DNA from: Bondarzewia mesenterica | Taxonomy: Eukaryota; Basidiomycota; Agaricomycetes; Russulales; Bondarzewiaceae | Direction of reading: 5' to 3' | Length of the DNA stretch: 64,000 nucleotides | Assembly: GCA_004802705.1 (NCBI GenBank) | Contig: SGPL01000061.1 | Location: forward strand, 28,944-92,943 | Shown here: positions 33,501 through 44,847 of the stretch, piece after piece | Position numbering within the stretch: the first letter of the stretch is position 1 | How the letters are laid out: each line of letters opens with the position of its first letter | Notes under the pieces: generated by a model | What the model was told of the DNA's origin: nothing | Databases searched by the model: none | What the model saw: the letters and a program-made list of their open reading frames with translations, nothing else | Made by a program: the position numbers and the translations under genes

Positions 33501-34837
33501 TCACAAAGCGGTACCACGCTCGAAACTTGCCCGAATCTCCGCCGTATATTTGTCGTAGTAGCGAGCGATCTGCAAACCGTTGATACTCAGCGGATTACAA
33601 TCATTGAAGATGCATAAAAACACACCTTTTTGTTGAACACACGGTTCCGCTCATTGATGTATGTGATGTCGCCTTCGTCCTCGTTTGCGCGTTTGCGCGA
33701 GAAATTACGTTTCTTGTCGATACTGAGTATACAAGTCATCAGAAACTGGAGCGAACGCGGAGTAAACAAGGAGAAGATCGCACTCTTTGTTGATCTTGCT
33801 AATGACCCTGTCAATTGCATCTTCGCTAGGTTTGTTATCAGCGTAGAGCAAGCTGTTCGCATCGCGATACAAGCTCTCTGCAGCAAGTTGTTGTTGCTGG
33901 CTCGAAGGCACAACCTAAGTACCATTCCAAACGTTGAAATCAGCCTCCCAAAATAGAGCAGCTAAACGTACCTGCATGTGCGATCCCTGCTTGGGGTCGA
34001 AATTTGTGATGGATGAAGAAGATGAAGCTGCCGCCGATCGCACGAGAGTTCCCGGGGCAAGGCCCATAGCCACCTCTCTCCGTCTGTTGTACTCGACCAA
34101 GTTAACTTTGATGTCGTCAAGATCTTTCTTGTATCGCCGCCGCGCAGCGTGAGCGTCGTCTGCACAAAGAAAAGAGAGAAAAGAGCCATGAACCAGGGGT
34201 TTTAGCCGAGATTCCTATGCTCCGCAGGCCAGTAGCAAGCCAGAGACATACCATGGAACTCAAAGTCTGCCCTCCTCGCTTTCCGCGCCAACTTCTTCTC
34301 CCACTCTTCGTTTTCCTCTATTGTCCATTCCCAATTCTTCGCTCTCTCAACATCCTCCCCGCGCTCCTCAGCATCGGCGTTAGTCCGCAACAACTCCGCC
34401 AACTTCCTCTGCTTTTCCAATCGCGCTGCATCTCGCGCGCTAACCTTGGCCTTAGCAGCCTCTTCGATGACTTCAGTGCGATTGGCTTGCGTTGAAGACC
34501 TCTAGTACACGTCACATAGGTGAAATCAGTATTCCTCGTTTCTCGGTCTGCGCTGAAACATACGCACCATCTTGGTTCGCAATTGCGCCAGCTTAGCTTG
34601 CCTCTCCTCCATGGTTATCTTTCCTTGTGTCTGAGCCACAGCAGTCTCTTCAATGCTTCCCGTAGCCACCTCTGTCGCCTCAACAAACTCCTCAGCAGCC
34701 TCCTCAACAACAACCTCAACAACCTCCTCAACAACCTCCTTCTCTACTGCTGTAGGCTCTTCATCGAGTTTGGCAGCCTGGGGCGGTTCAACTGGGGGTG
34801 CAGCAGACTTTGCCGACTTTCTCCGTGTTCTTGCCAT
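33501..34837 (-). CDS. SYF2: Pre-mRNA-splicing factor SYF2
   Basis: NTC-associated spliceosome protein. Multi-exon gene on the minus strand. N-terminus MARTRRKSAKSAAPPVEPPQ and an unusually acidic Glu/Val-rich stretch (VVEEVVEVVVEEAAEEF) precede the SYF2 domain. That domain reads RDAARLEKQRKLAELLRTNA, ERAKNWEWTIEENEEWEKKL, ADFEFHDDAHAARRRYKKDL, VNLVEYNRRREVAMGLAPGT, SLLYADNKPSEDAIDRVISK, RNFSRKRANEDEGDITYINE and RNRVFNKKIARYYDKYTAEI, ending RASFERGTAL. The order and spacing match the family from the K-rich helix to the very end. Divergent from the CFEM gene, 707 bp between starts. Confidence 0.92.
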
Positions 34838-35544
34838 AGTCTTGACAACAGTCCTCTACGTGTCGAATGAAAGTGTGGAAAGAATGCAAGAGACAGAGTA
34901 AAGCAGAGTAAGCGACTGTTGAGCGACCAAGTCGGAGTCGCCACCAGCACGTGGAGTATCGCACGTGGCTTGTTCCGTCACGCTCATCCGCCTCCAAGTT
35001 CGCGCTCACTGATCAATTGTCTCAGCATACTCACACATCATTACTTACATGCAGCCTTTCTCCCTTGAAACCACAGAATTCGACAGGTCTCCCTAAGGCA
35101 TATGTATATGATTAGGAGACATCTATGTGACATAGACCATCTCAAATCTTCAATCTCAAGCTAACTTGTCTGGGTACACACCAAAGTTGACAAAACATAC
35201 AAAACATAAGGATGCGTGTTTGCCATCAGGTTCGATTCGAAATCAGAACTAAATACAGGATCTTGAACACCACGATTTTTCGGCACTCAATAATATCGCA
35301 TGGTACTCGGTCACTAAGGGTAGGTTAATCCATGAGTTCGTAAATTCTCCATGCCGGCGGCGAGAAATCAGCAACAAAGTGCACAGCACTCGAGGAGTTT
35401 GAAAATGAAAAATAGCCGAACGGAGCCGCGGCCGCTGACTTTGTTGACCTGGTATTGGACTTAAATAGTTGGTCATTTTTTGCCTCAGGATCATCATAGT
35501 TCGAGAAACGTGAAGAAGAACCGTTGACGAGCATCCTACTAAGC
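34838..35544. promoter_or_regulatory. Divergent intergenic region SYF2/CFEM gene
   Basis: 707 bp between divergent start codons. No gene recognised; a minus-strand frame at 35249-35654 overlaps the CFEM start and has no family resemblance. Confidence 0.4.
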
Positions 35545-36434
35545 ATGTTCATTAACATCCATATATTCCTTTCAATCTCGCTCCTTTCAACAACAGTCCT
35601 TCCGTCCTCGAATGCTGAACCTGTCATGACCACTGATTTGGAGGTCGCTGGCACCGCGACCGAATACCCTCAGTATGCGACGGGCACCATCACTCTCTCA
35701 GCGGGACCCCCCGAGAGTAGTGCGAAGGTGGGCTACGGTGGCACGTCGTTCTTCACATTCTACACGGTGAACGGGGGCGGCTCCGGCGGCTCAGGCTGGG
35801 GCGCGAGCAGTAATCCCACGTGCTTCGCATTGTGCAAGGCATCAGTCTTCGTTCCCCGGGATGCGCTATCACGGACACCGATTGTCAATGCACGAGCTCG
35901 GTGATGATGCATTGATGACCTAGTTCATCCCATGCCTGCAATCGACCTGTGCGGCCGCAGATCTACCCAAGGCGGAGGGACTTTTGGTTTCGCAGTGTTC
36001 AGGTAAAAGATATCCCGTTTCTTGATTGGCACGATCTCACTGTGCCGCTTCTTGCATCGTGGAGCGACAAAACTGATTTTATTTGTGCCTGACCCTCTTT
36101 GTTAGACTTCCCGCCTGCCAGTCTCCCGGTGCCCCTCTCTGGATCCACTCCATCGTCATCTGCAACCCTTTCGCTGACCACTGCCGCCTTCGTCTCAATG
36201 CCGAACCCCTCTGTCTCCACATCGTCCGAGATTATATCCTCAACCAGCCCCTCCGCGGCCCTGGATACCGCGTCGTCTAACCCGTCCTCCACCTCTACCA
36301 CCAATGTAAATCAGCCTTCGTCCTCCGCGTCCGCATTGTCGTCCACAAACGGCGCCCGTTCCACATCCGCACCTACAGCTCCACTCTTCTTCATCGCTGT
36401 ATTTTCCGCTACGGGATTGGTCTTTGCTCTTTGA
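35545..36434 (+). CDS. CFEM-like secreted GPI-anchored protein, reading frame disturbed
   Basis: Signal peptide MFINIHIFLSISLLSTTVLP; then a Gly-rich stretch (VNGGGSGGSGWGASSNP) leads into a cysteine pattern of the fungal CFEM type: CFALCKASV, GCAITDTDCQCTSS, CLQSTCAAADLPKAEGLLVS, QCS. CFEM domains bind heme or act at the cell surface. After an intron (36003-36105) a Ser/Thr/Pro-rich stalk ends in a GPI-like hydrophobic tail (PLFFIAVFSATGLVFAL). Two breaks: one base appears to be missing in the CCCCGGG run at 35854-35860, and between CQCTSS and CLQSTC a short stretch (about 35903-35926) carries stops in all three frames. That stretch starts with GT and ends with AG but is only 24 nt. Either the sequence is faulty here or the gene is damaged. 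Confidence 0.65.
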
Positions 36435-37492
36435 ATTTGATCGTTGTTGTAGTCCAGACTTGCGTTCAGGGATCGTGTTTTTTTTTATTCAGTTTTCTTT
36501 TTGGGATACGGTGACGTCGTTGCAAGGTATTGGTACGGTTTATCAGGGTTCAGTTTGCGGTCTGGTTCGGGTAGGGATTACAACGGGTAGTGTCAACGGG
36601 CGTAATTCTATTCTTGACAAGCTGTCAGATCGTGATCAGCTGCTAACACAGTATTTGCTTTCTTCTTGACGTCACTCCGAGATTGTGAACTTATCGGCCA
36701 GTAGTGTGAGTCAACCAATTTCATCACGTTTCCACGTTTCCCAACCGCCGATACCCAGTTGGTTGAATGGCTCCCGCGGTATGTACGCAAGCCGGCCTTG
36801 TGATTCACCTTGGGGTATGCTCCGTCTGACGAGACCGACGAGACCGGTGCCATTTGACTGTCCCATTTGACCTTGTGGGTGCCATGAGCGAACCCCAGAC
36901 GTAACGCGCAAGTAACGCGCGTACGCGTCCGAGTTTGCGAAGGCTGAAGCGCTGACTGATGAGCCACACTGAGTTGTCAGGATTTCTCATCTCAGTCAAT
37001 CTCAAAGGCTTGGCAACTTCCATACCATTCCTATCAGATTCCGACTCAAAATTTAGTAGTAGGCGAGCGCCGAACAGTAAGAAAAGCAGCCGAGACTCGG
37101 CGTTCGAGGAGCACGAAAGAGCACGAAAGATGGGCATACTGAACAAGAGTGTCAATGATCATTGCATCGCGTCATTACGGGGGATACATTAGTGGATGGA
37201 AGGAGGAAGGGGGAAAGGTGGGTGTATAAAAGGAAAGGGAAGAAGTAAAAACAAGTGAAAAGGTGGTTGAAAAGGAACAATCAAGTCGATGCGAAAGCGA
37301 AATACAACAATATATACTACTACAAAAAAAATTCGAATTTTGGCGAAATGAAATGAACAAATGGTGCACTACTGCTACTGAACAGCGAGCAGTAGAGGAG
37401 CGTTAGAAAGAGGGAAAGGGGAAAGATCATCACGGTCGTGCCATTAAAACAATAAAATTTTCATCCTAAAATTGAAAAACCCAGCTCACCGC
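36435..37492. terminator. Convergent 3' regions of the CFEM and opsin-like genes
   Basis: About 1.06 kb between converging stops. It contains a T-run (36478-36487) just after the CFEM stop and an A-rich stretch near 37325, both fit for 3' processing. No gene recognised. Confidence 0.35.
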
Positions 37493-38504
37493 TTAGACCT
37501 TCTCGCGCCTCGGAGGTGGGTTCCTGCCTTCCTCCACGTCAACCTCACTATGCGACCAGAAAAAGTACGCGAGGAAGACGGGGCCGGCGATGAGATCCAT
37601 GATACCGTACCATATCATCTCGGCTGTGGGGTTAATGACGTTGCCACCCTCAGACAACGCCCAGATGATAGGGTAGATGAACCAGATGCACGCCAAAATA
37701 ACGGATGTGGCAAGGAAGGAGCCATGAGTGCGGCCGGTCGGCGAAGGGTACTCGAAGCGCCCTACGTTAAAGATCAAGTGGGTGCTGGATGGAAAACGTC
37801 AATGTCGACTGCAAGATAACCTGCAATGAAAGAAGTGACTTACAAGACGTAGAAGAGGCCGAAAACGCCGAACACGTAGTACCCCCACTTGTAGGTGGAA
37901 TGCACCACCGCGCCGACAAGCCCCCCAATGACCGCAACCTCCGTAAAGAAGATCGGCGAGAACGTGTGACCCAAAGGAATACCCAGAGGGAAACCCGTTC
38001 CGATGAAAAGCAAGAGGATGATAAGGGGGGCATTGATGAACCACTGGATGTAACGAACATACTAATTTCACGGAGGAAGAATGAGGGAGACAAGGACATG
38101 GATGGAAGAACAATGATGCGTACGAAAATGTTACGGGTGATTGGACCAACATGGCTACGATTGAATTCGACCGTAATAGGGGCATGACCGAGATCGGAAG
38201 CCATTGAAAAGTAGGCAAGGGAAGCAGTGATGAGGATGATGAGCGCAAATTGATGGAAGATGAAATTCTTGGGCCTCTAGGAAACCAATCGGCGAAGTCA
38301 GACATGAGTAAGTATGTGATACCAGATTGTTGAATTGCTCACCATAAATGATCGAACCAAGACGATCAAAAACGACAGCGCCATCAAACAAAAGACCGTC
38401 CACAACCAATCTGACGCATGCGTCGAGATGTGCAGATTAGCGGTGGGAGGATTGCTCTTTAGGGCATCATTAAGCATCTGAGGGATAATGGTGATGTTGG
38501 ACAT
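37493..38504 (-). CDS. Opsin-related seven-helix membrane protein without retinal lysine
   Basis: Member of the microbial-rhodopsin fold as found in fungal opsin-related proteins and the yeast Yro2/Mrh1/Hsp30 group. Multi-exon gene on the minus strand. Helix A: SDWLWTVFCLMALSFLIVLV. Helix B: FHQFALIILITASLAYFSMA. Helix C: RNIFYVRYIQWFINAPLIIL. Helices D-F follow (TEVAVIGGLVGAVVHSTYKW, FGVFGLFYVLYTF, ATSVILACIWFIYPIIWALS). Helix G: TAEMIWYGIMDLIAGPVFLA. In helix C the bacteriorhodopsin Asp85 and Asp96 positions are Gln and Leu. In helix G, where the Schiff-base lysine should follow D-x-x-A, a glycine stands. So it cannot bind retinal the normal way and is unlikely to be a light sensor. In yeast such proteins are stress-linked and sit in the plasma membrane. 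Ends in a charged tail (EEGRNPPPRREKV). Confidence 0.87.
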
Positions 38505-39962
38505 GATGGGCGAGACGAGAATGGGATGTCGCGCTGAAGAGTGTACGATGTTTTTTTTGAACAGAAGAGACGATTAGTAGGTAGGGGTAGGGAACTTAGA
38601 CGTGGGTAAGATGCGTTTATATTAAAGACGGATGTTTGGTCGAGCGTTGGCGGATTGAAGATGACGCCGGATGACGAGACCGCCTGCACGCACTCGAGCA
38701 TGGGACTCGACTATAGACCTGCCTCGCCGATCATGACTTGCAAACGCTAGATGCATACCGAAAGTAGGCATGATTCCGAAACTGAATGCTGGGAACATAG
38801 GAGAAATTCGGCAGCTGGGTTCTCGCTCTCTCGTTCTTGTTCTTGCTTATTCATACTCGCCCGATTTTCTCCTATATTCCCAGCACTGGCCTGCAGGCAA
38901 CGGGAAACCATATGTGGATCAAGTCAAACACAGAGAACACTCTCCCTGATCAGAACGAACCCGAGGAGAGTGGTCCAAACCCGAGGAGATTGGCCAGAAA
39001 GCAAAGCAAAGTGACCTTAGTCAAGGCCGCAGAGAAAGTGCTTGAACGCGCATTCAGGCGCTAGCAATGTAGCATGAGTCAGTGCTGTGTGTCACGATAC
39101 ATGTCCGGCATACATGAATCATTCGGCAGACGAGCCAAGCATTTTAGCCCGAAGTTTCACAGTGGGTTGAGGGCAACTGATCCGAACGTATAGGCATTCC
39201 AGGCAGTATCGTCGAAAACCCTAGTGAGCGTCCAGCCCAGGCTGCCCCAACATGTGTCGTCGGCATGCATTCGGAGGTCGGAACGTGACTTTCGTAGGGA
39301 AAATTTCCAAGGTCCCTCTTGTGCAGCCGTTCCGGATACAGATGATACTAAGTTACCTATGACTCCTGTGAGACTCCACCGACTGTAATATGCCAGTACT
39401 ATAGACAACGGAGAACGAGGTAAAGATAGGAGCCTGAGGTGAGTTCAAGTTGGTGACAGCCATAATGATGGCTGCTCTCGGCACTTTCCGGAGCGGCGCC
39501 ACTGCTTGCCGCGGCTGGATATTTCCATCAAATACCTCTACGCCGCATCGGTGTCTATGGTAAGTGTAGTAAATCTCAATGCACTTGAAGCTCGAGCCGA
39601 AGTATCGAGGCCTTCTAGGGCCTTCTCCTCATCCATATTCCCTCTGTAGGCCTATCGTTCTCGGAATTGCACGGTTTTCTAGCTTTAGAAGAGATGAGTA
39701 TGTCGGTTAAACACGGCGCCCCAATAAATCGGACCCTTGACCGGTCTGTCTTTGCAGGACAATGACGCATGGAAGACTCGCCTTGTGCTCCGATCTCCCC
39801 AATGACGCGCATTGAAGCTCCGGGATGCCCCGTTCTGCCCCGTTTCACATTGGAAACTTAGTTTATCTCGGACATGGATGTCCAGACTCGACTTGTACCT
39901 TTTGGATTCTCTGCTCAACCGCTCCAGACATTTTCTTCTTCTTTTTCTGTTTTGTTCTGGCC
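38505..39962. other. Divergent intergenic region opsin-like/NDE
   Basis: About 1.46 kb between divergent starts. One 50-codon plus-strand frame (38912-39064) has a lysine/arginine-rich end (RKQSKVTLVKAAEKVLERAF) and could be a small or partial gene, but there is no second line of support. A minus-strand frame at 39157-39408 likewise has no family match. Confidence 0.3.
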
Positions 39963-42923
39963 ATGTTGCGTCCGAACGTTCTCGCACTGTCTGCATCAAA
40001 AAAACAACGGACTTCGGCTGGCAAGCAGGAATTTCAGCGTCTCGGCCGCCAGAAACAAGCAGAGTCTCGTCATTCTGGGCTCTGGTTGGGGAGGATACGA
40101 AGTCCTGAGGAAGATTGACAAGAAACGATGGAGTGAGTGGTTTTACTTCTATCTGACTCTAATTTGTGGGCCTCTACCGCGAGGGCATGCATTTCTCGTC
40201 GCCAAGCTTTGGCCAAGCTCGTGGCCAAACTAGTCTCCCGGGGGCAGAGTAGCCACTCGTCAACCTTCGTGCCTCAGGATCCTCCTGTCTGACGGCCAAA
40301 CCAGTTCTCCGAGACGCTCGGACAAGGGGTTGCACTTCTCTATGACCCACGACCGGTTGTCCATTCGTTTTGAGTGAACGAAAACTGACAATGGCAGGAC
40401 TGCAGCAGTGTATTCAGTGATTTATGATACATATCTCTCTCCCCGCTTGCTTGCTGGATGCCAATGCTCGCTGACTTGTCGCTACGTGAACGCGGCAGCT
40501 GTTTCTAAAGGGTTGCCCTCAACCCTGGTGTCAACCTCATGATTTCCACTGATGATCTTCTGCTTCCATAGACGTAACTATAATATCGCCGAATAATTAT
40601 TTCAACTTCACTCCCCTTTTGGCCAGTTGTGCTGTTGGCACACTCGAATTTCGGTGTGCCATCGAGCCGGTAAGCACGCTGTTGATTCTTCTGAGTTCAA
40701 AACCTGAGTAGAAGCGAACTCCCCCCAATTCGGGTCATAGGTCCGAAGGTATTCTCCTGAAGTTGTAAGCATATCATCGACATCTTTTCTTCAGACCAAA
40801 TCGTACGACAAGTCGATTATTGAATCTTTACCTAGAGATACTACCAGGCCTGGTGCGACAAAATTGACTTCGAACAAAAAACTCTGCAATGCGTATGGTC
40901 TTTCTGGGACTTCTTCATGTGCATCTAACTGACGCAAAGGTTACAATTGTCCCCCATAGATGCCCGCGACGCCGCCGCTCCACGTTGAAACACATTCCGC
41001 AGAAGAAGCGGACAGCACGCTCACAAAATATCGGAGAACGGGAACGCCGTTCGAGATCAAATATGACAAGCTCGTCGTCGCTGTAGGGGCGTACTCGCAG
41101 AGTAAGTATCATCGAGATTTAGTACAGGAGTCGTGGACACGACCCTGACAATATGTCGTAGCATTTGGCATTCCTGGCGTCAAAGAGAACGCCAAATTTT
41201 TGAAAGATGTGAAAGACGCGAGGACGATCAGGACGCGATTGCTTGAATGTGAGCGGCTCGACATCTTTTTAACAATCTGGGAAGACCATTTCACTAATAC
41301 TGTCTCAATATGAAAATTATCCTTGTCTGCGATGTGTCGCGACTTGCAGGTTTCGAGCAAGCCAATCAACCCATCCTCACTGACATCGAAAGAAGAAACT
41401 TGCTCCACTTCTGCATTGTTGGTGCGTTCAATTCGGCTGTAATTCTTTTATTTCGGGGCCATTGACACGAACGCATCGACGATTAGGCGGAGGCCCAACG
41501 GGTGTCGAGTTTGCCGCCGAACTGCACGACCTGCTTCACCACGAAATCGCGAAGCACTACCCTACCCTGGCCCGGCTCGCGAATATAACCCTGTACGACG
41601 TCGCGCCAAAAATTTTGGGCAATTTTGATCGCGGGCTCGCGGAGTAAGCCGTAACTTAAACATACTTGATTGATATTGACGTGCATTGTTTCTCTTTTTG
41701 TAAAATTAGATTCGCCGAGAAGAAGTTCAACCGAAATGGAATCAAGCTATTGACAAGTCATCATGTTGACAGGGTCGAGCCGGTTAGTCTTCTGCTGTAA
41801 TATGCTTTGCGCCCGCGCGAGCGAGTGGTCTATCTTCTGACATGGTCGGGGTTTTGAAGGGAAAGCTATTCGTGAAAGAACAGGGCGAAGGTTAGGGCTT
41901 TTTGCCCCAATCATATTGTGAACCCAAGTTTAATCTTGGCATCACCGTTGTACAGTGCCTTTCGGCTTGCTCGTTTGGTCCACCGGCCTCGCCTCAAATT
42001 CTCTCGTGCTGTCTATGACGGAACTAAAGAAGGACGAAAAGTCCGGGAGGTCTGTTTATTTTATTTCGATCCCTTCCTGATGAATTAATGAATTAAATTT
42101 ATCAGTCTGATCACGAACGACCGCCTGAATGTCCTCCGCGCCAATGGTGATCCCGATCCGGACGTGTGGGCGATCGGAGACGCTGCAAAAATTGAAGGAT
42201 CATCATTACCGGCTACTGCACAAGGTGCGTCGTTTCCCCATCAGAGATGGTGGGTATGAAACTGACTTGATGCTTTTTTCATCGTTGTGTACGAGACAGT
42301 GGCGAACCAAAAGGCGAAGTATGTGACAAAGCTACTGAACAAGATTGTCAAGGGTAGAGAGGCGAAGGATCCATTCGTCTTCCAGTACCTCGGGTCCTTG
42401 GCGTATCTGGGCGATTGGTGCGGCCCACTAACTTCATACAAGCTTTTCTAGCGCGGACCTAATCATCTGACAGGCAAGCGATATATGATCGGAGCGGTGC
42501 GCAGAGCGGTTTGAAGACGAAGGAGACGGGTCGCTTGGCGTGGTTGTTGTGGCGCTCTGCCTACTTCACCATGACGCTATCCCTAAGGAATAAGTGAGTG
42601 ATCTTTATCTTGTCTATTCCTGCTTTATTTGTGCTGATTATCTTGTGATTTCCTCAGGATCTTGATCCCGACGTACTGGTAAGCAGCGTCATGTTGATTT
42701 GTATCGAGCATGGCTTAACGTGGCAAATTATCGGTCTTTCTCTCCCTTGCACGCGCGCACATCTGGTCACCTGGTCGGTCACGTTCACGTTCACCCCCCT
42801 CCAATTAGGTTCATGAACTGTAAGCTGAGCTCTCCTCATCTACTTTCGATTCATTCACTCCCCTCATCTAATTTCCGGCTCTGTTCTTTAGGGATCTTCG
42901 GTCGCGATCTCACTCGGTTTTAG
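39963..42923 (+). CDS. NDE1: Type II (alternative) NADH:ubiquinone oxidoreductase, mitochondrial
   Basis: Single-subunit rotenone-insensitive NADH dehydrogenase of the inner mitochondrial membrane; whether it faces outside (NDE) or the matrix (NDI) cannot be told. Multi-exon. The presequence [12 protein letters not shown]... runs into [14 protein letters not shown], with one A too many in the A7 run at 39998-40004. The FAD-binding GxGxxG is [17 protein letters not shown]. Then [56 protein letters not shown], and the NADH-binding [18 protein letters not shown]-contacting [12 protein letters not shown] and the quinone-side end [50 protein letters not shown] follow. Intron 1 is long (40133-40571, 439 bp). 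Two exons are tiny: 40741-40764 (24 nt) and 42809-42819 (11 nt). No EF-hand insertion seen. Confidence 0.9.
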
Positions 42924-43741
42924 AGGATGGGTAGCCGTGAAGGTGGTCTCGGGGTGGTCGACGGTGGTTCCGTCGTCCGGGGCGGTACTTGTGCCCCACG
43001 CCCCGCGTCACGATTATGATCATGCACAGTATCGGCACTGCACCTTGATAACATGTTTCCCTTTTCCTTCTGTGGTTCCTTTGGCATTCTGTCAACTTAT
43101 TCGCAACGTTCACTCAACAACAACTAGGACTATTCACTTTATTATCACCACTCATAGACGTTAGACACCTCCACCCATAGACACCTAGACTTTTCCTGAC
43201 TCATAGATTTTCTGCGCTCTGTCACTTCGCTCGTCTTCGCTACAAGTGTATCATAGAACAATCAGCGCCCACCTTCACGAGTTGACCTACTTTCAACTTG
43301 AAGTACATTCTTTACTGACAGCGTCGCACACGCCAACGTCGCCTTGGACTTTCCTTCGGCATTGCTTGATTCTCGTATGACATAGTCGCATTCCGGTTAA
43401 GTATACAGTACACGAACGCGCGATCGCGCGGAAGTACGAAAATACATAAATCATTGCAATGTACTTTTCGGGGGTGAGTATTATACACGAGTTGCCGACA
43501 ACCTAAGATACAGAGAGAATCCGAATATCGAAACAGGTCAAATAAGTTACTGTATCCTGAAGGATCCAGTGAAAGCGAAAAGAGAAAGTCCATATATCCT
43601 ACAACAAACCTTGCCCATAATTGTACATAGGATCGTGTGTCCATATCGAGTGTCGCGGTGGAGCATATTTAAGGCTCTTAACAGAAGAGGTCGCATAGAG
43701 TCGAAGAATCACGATAGAACGAGAGATAGACGAGCAGAAAT
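42924..43741. terminator. Convergent 3' regions of NDE and the WH1-CRIB gene
   Basis: About 0.8 kb between converging stops, with no recognisable coding segment. Short minus-strand frames (for example 43312-43644) have no domain. Confidence 0.35.
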
Positions 43742-44847
43742 TTAAAACCAGAGGTACCGGCCTCCGACATGTTCAGAAACGTGAGTACTCTGGCACGGGC
43801 TTTCGGTGGACAGTTCGCTGTCTCTTTGCGGGGACTGATTTATACCAAGCGTCAGAGTCAATAAGTCGGTGACCACTGGCAACAGGCATCGAATAAGGTA
43901 CGCACTATTTCCTAGGCCATAATTACCATGGCCATCGTCACTCCCGAATGTCGAAGACGACGATGTCGCAGAGGAAGGTACAGAATGCCTCATCGCTTCC
44001 GCGCCCGCGAGGAACCCCTCGACGAACTCTCGGTTCTCCTCGACCATGTCGGGGTCAATGCCGTACCGTTCCAGCTTCTGGAGCAGCATCGTCCATTCTG
44101 GGGCGACGTTCCAACTCGAATCAAGAGTCTCATCGACGCTCATGTGCGCCACATGTTGGAACGAGTTGACGAGAGGAGAGGAGATCATGGAACTGTCAAT
44201 AGGACGCCGTTGCGACCTAGCTTGCTGAGGCTTCGATCTTTTGAACAGGGGCAAGCTGTAACTAGTAGACTTTTGAGCGGCTGGTGATAAGGGAAAAGAG
44301 GACGCTGTATAAAAACGCCTTCTTTGCTAGATCGTTAAATCGTGAAGCTTACGGGTGTCGACGATGCGACGAGCAACTTCCTTATGAAAGACGGACGCTT
44401 CGTCGTCTTCATCGAAGCGCAAACCAAACTTGCGGCTCTACAAAGAGGAGACCAGCTTAGTCTCAATTATCATGTCGCAGAGGCGTGATGATCCACCTTT
44501 CCAAAAAACACATGGAAGAAAGGCTTCTCCGCCTCGTACTCAATACTCTCCTGTATTTCGTGCAACCACACTACTTTCCCTTTGCGAAGGTCGACCAGGC
44601 GGAACCAACATTTGTCACCGTAAGCGCTTTGATTGCGCCTGCCTACGCGCACCTGATTGTCGCAGCCGAAGACGACGATGCCTCTGAGGCCGGTATAGGA
44701 CCATTCATTTTCTGGCGAGCCGAATGCGGCGTGGTATACCCGAGCAGAGGCGGCAGCAATGATTTTGTTAGCGGAAGGCGGCAGTATTGAGAAGATGTGG
44801 CAGGAATCTTCATACGAGAGCGCCATTGTGGGAGTAGAGTATGTCAT
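43742..44847 (-). CDS. WH1 (EVH1)-CRIB protein related to WASP/Las17, no VCA end
   Basis: Minus strand; exons 44497-44847, 44353-44437 and 43742-44280, about 324 residues. The WH1 domain, which binds proline-rich WIP/verprolin-type partners, spans residues ~18-145: LPPSANKIIAAASARVYHAA, EWSYTGLRGIVVFGCD, CWFRLVDLRKGKVVWLHEIQ, EYEAEKPFFHVFFGK, SRKFGLRFDEDDEASVFHKE. A basic linker (FKRSKPQQARSQRRP) leads to a CRIB motif (ISSPLVNSFQHVAHMSVD) for Cdc42/Rac binding, then EWTMLLQKLERYGIDPDMVE. There it ends: no polyproline stretch, WH2 or acidic end is encoded. The last exon may hold a stop-free intron starting at the GTGCGT near 43895. Splicing it gives an alternative basic tail (AKRQRTVHRKPVPEYSRF) ending at 43773. 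Either way the protein could bind Cdc42 and WIP but not activate Arp2/3. Confidence 0.8.

Noticed and set aside
35220..35245. tRNA-like B box (GGTTCGATTC)
   Set aside because: No A box at the right distance and no acceptor stem; also considered at about 23850 (minus strand) and rejected for the same reason.
35249..35654. Minus-strand frame of 109 codons overlapping the CFEM gene start
   Set aside because: No family resemblance and it runs through the CFEM signal peptide region on the other strand.
39157..39408. Minus-strand 83-codon frame between the opsin-like and NDE genes
   Set aside because: No family resemblance, no partner exons and no other support.
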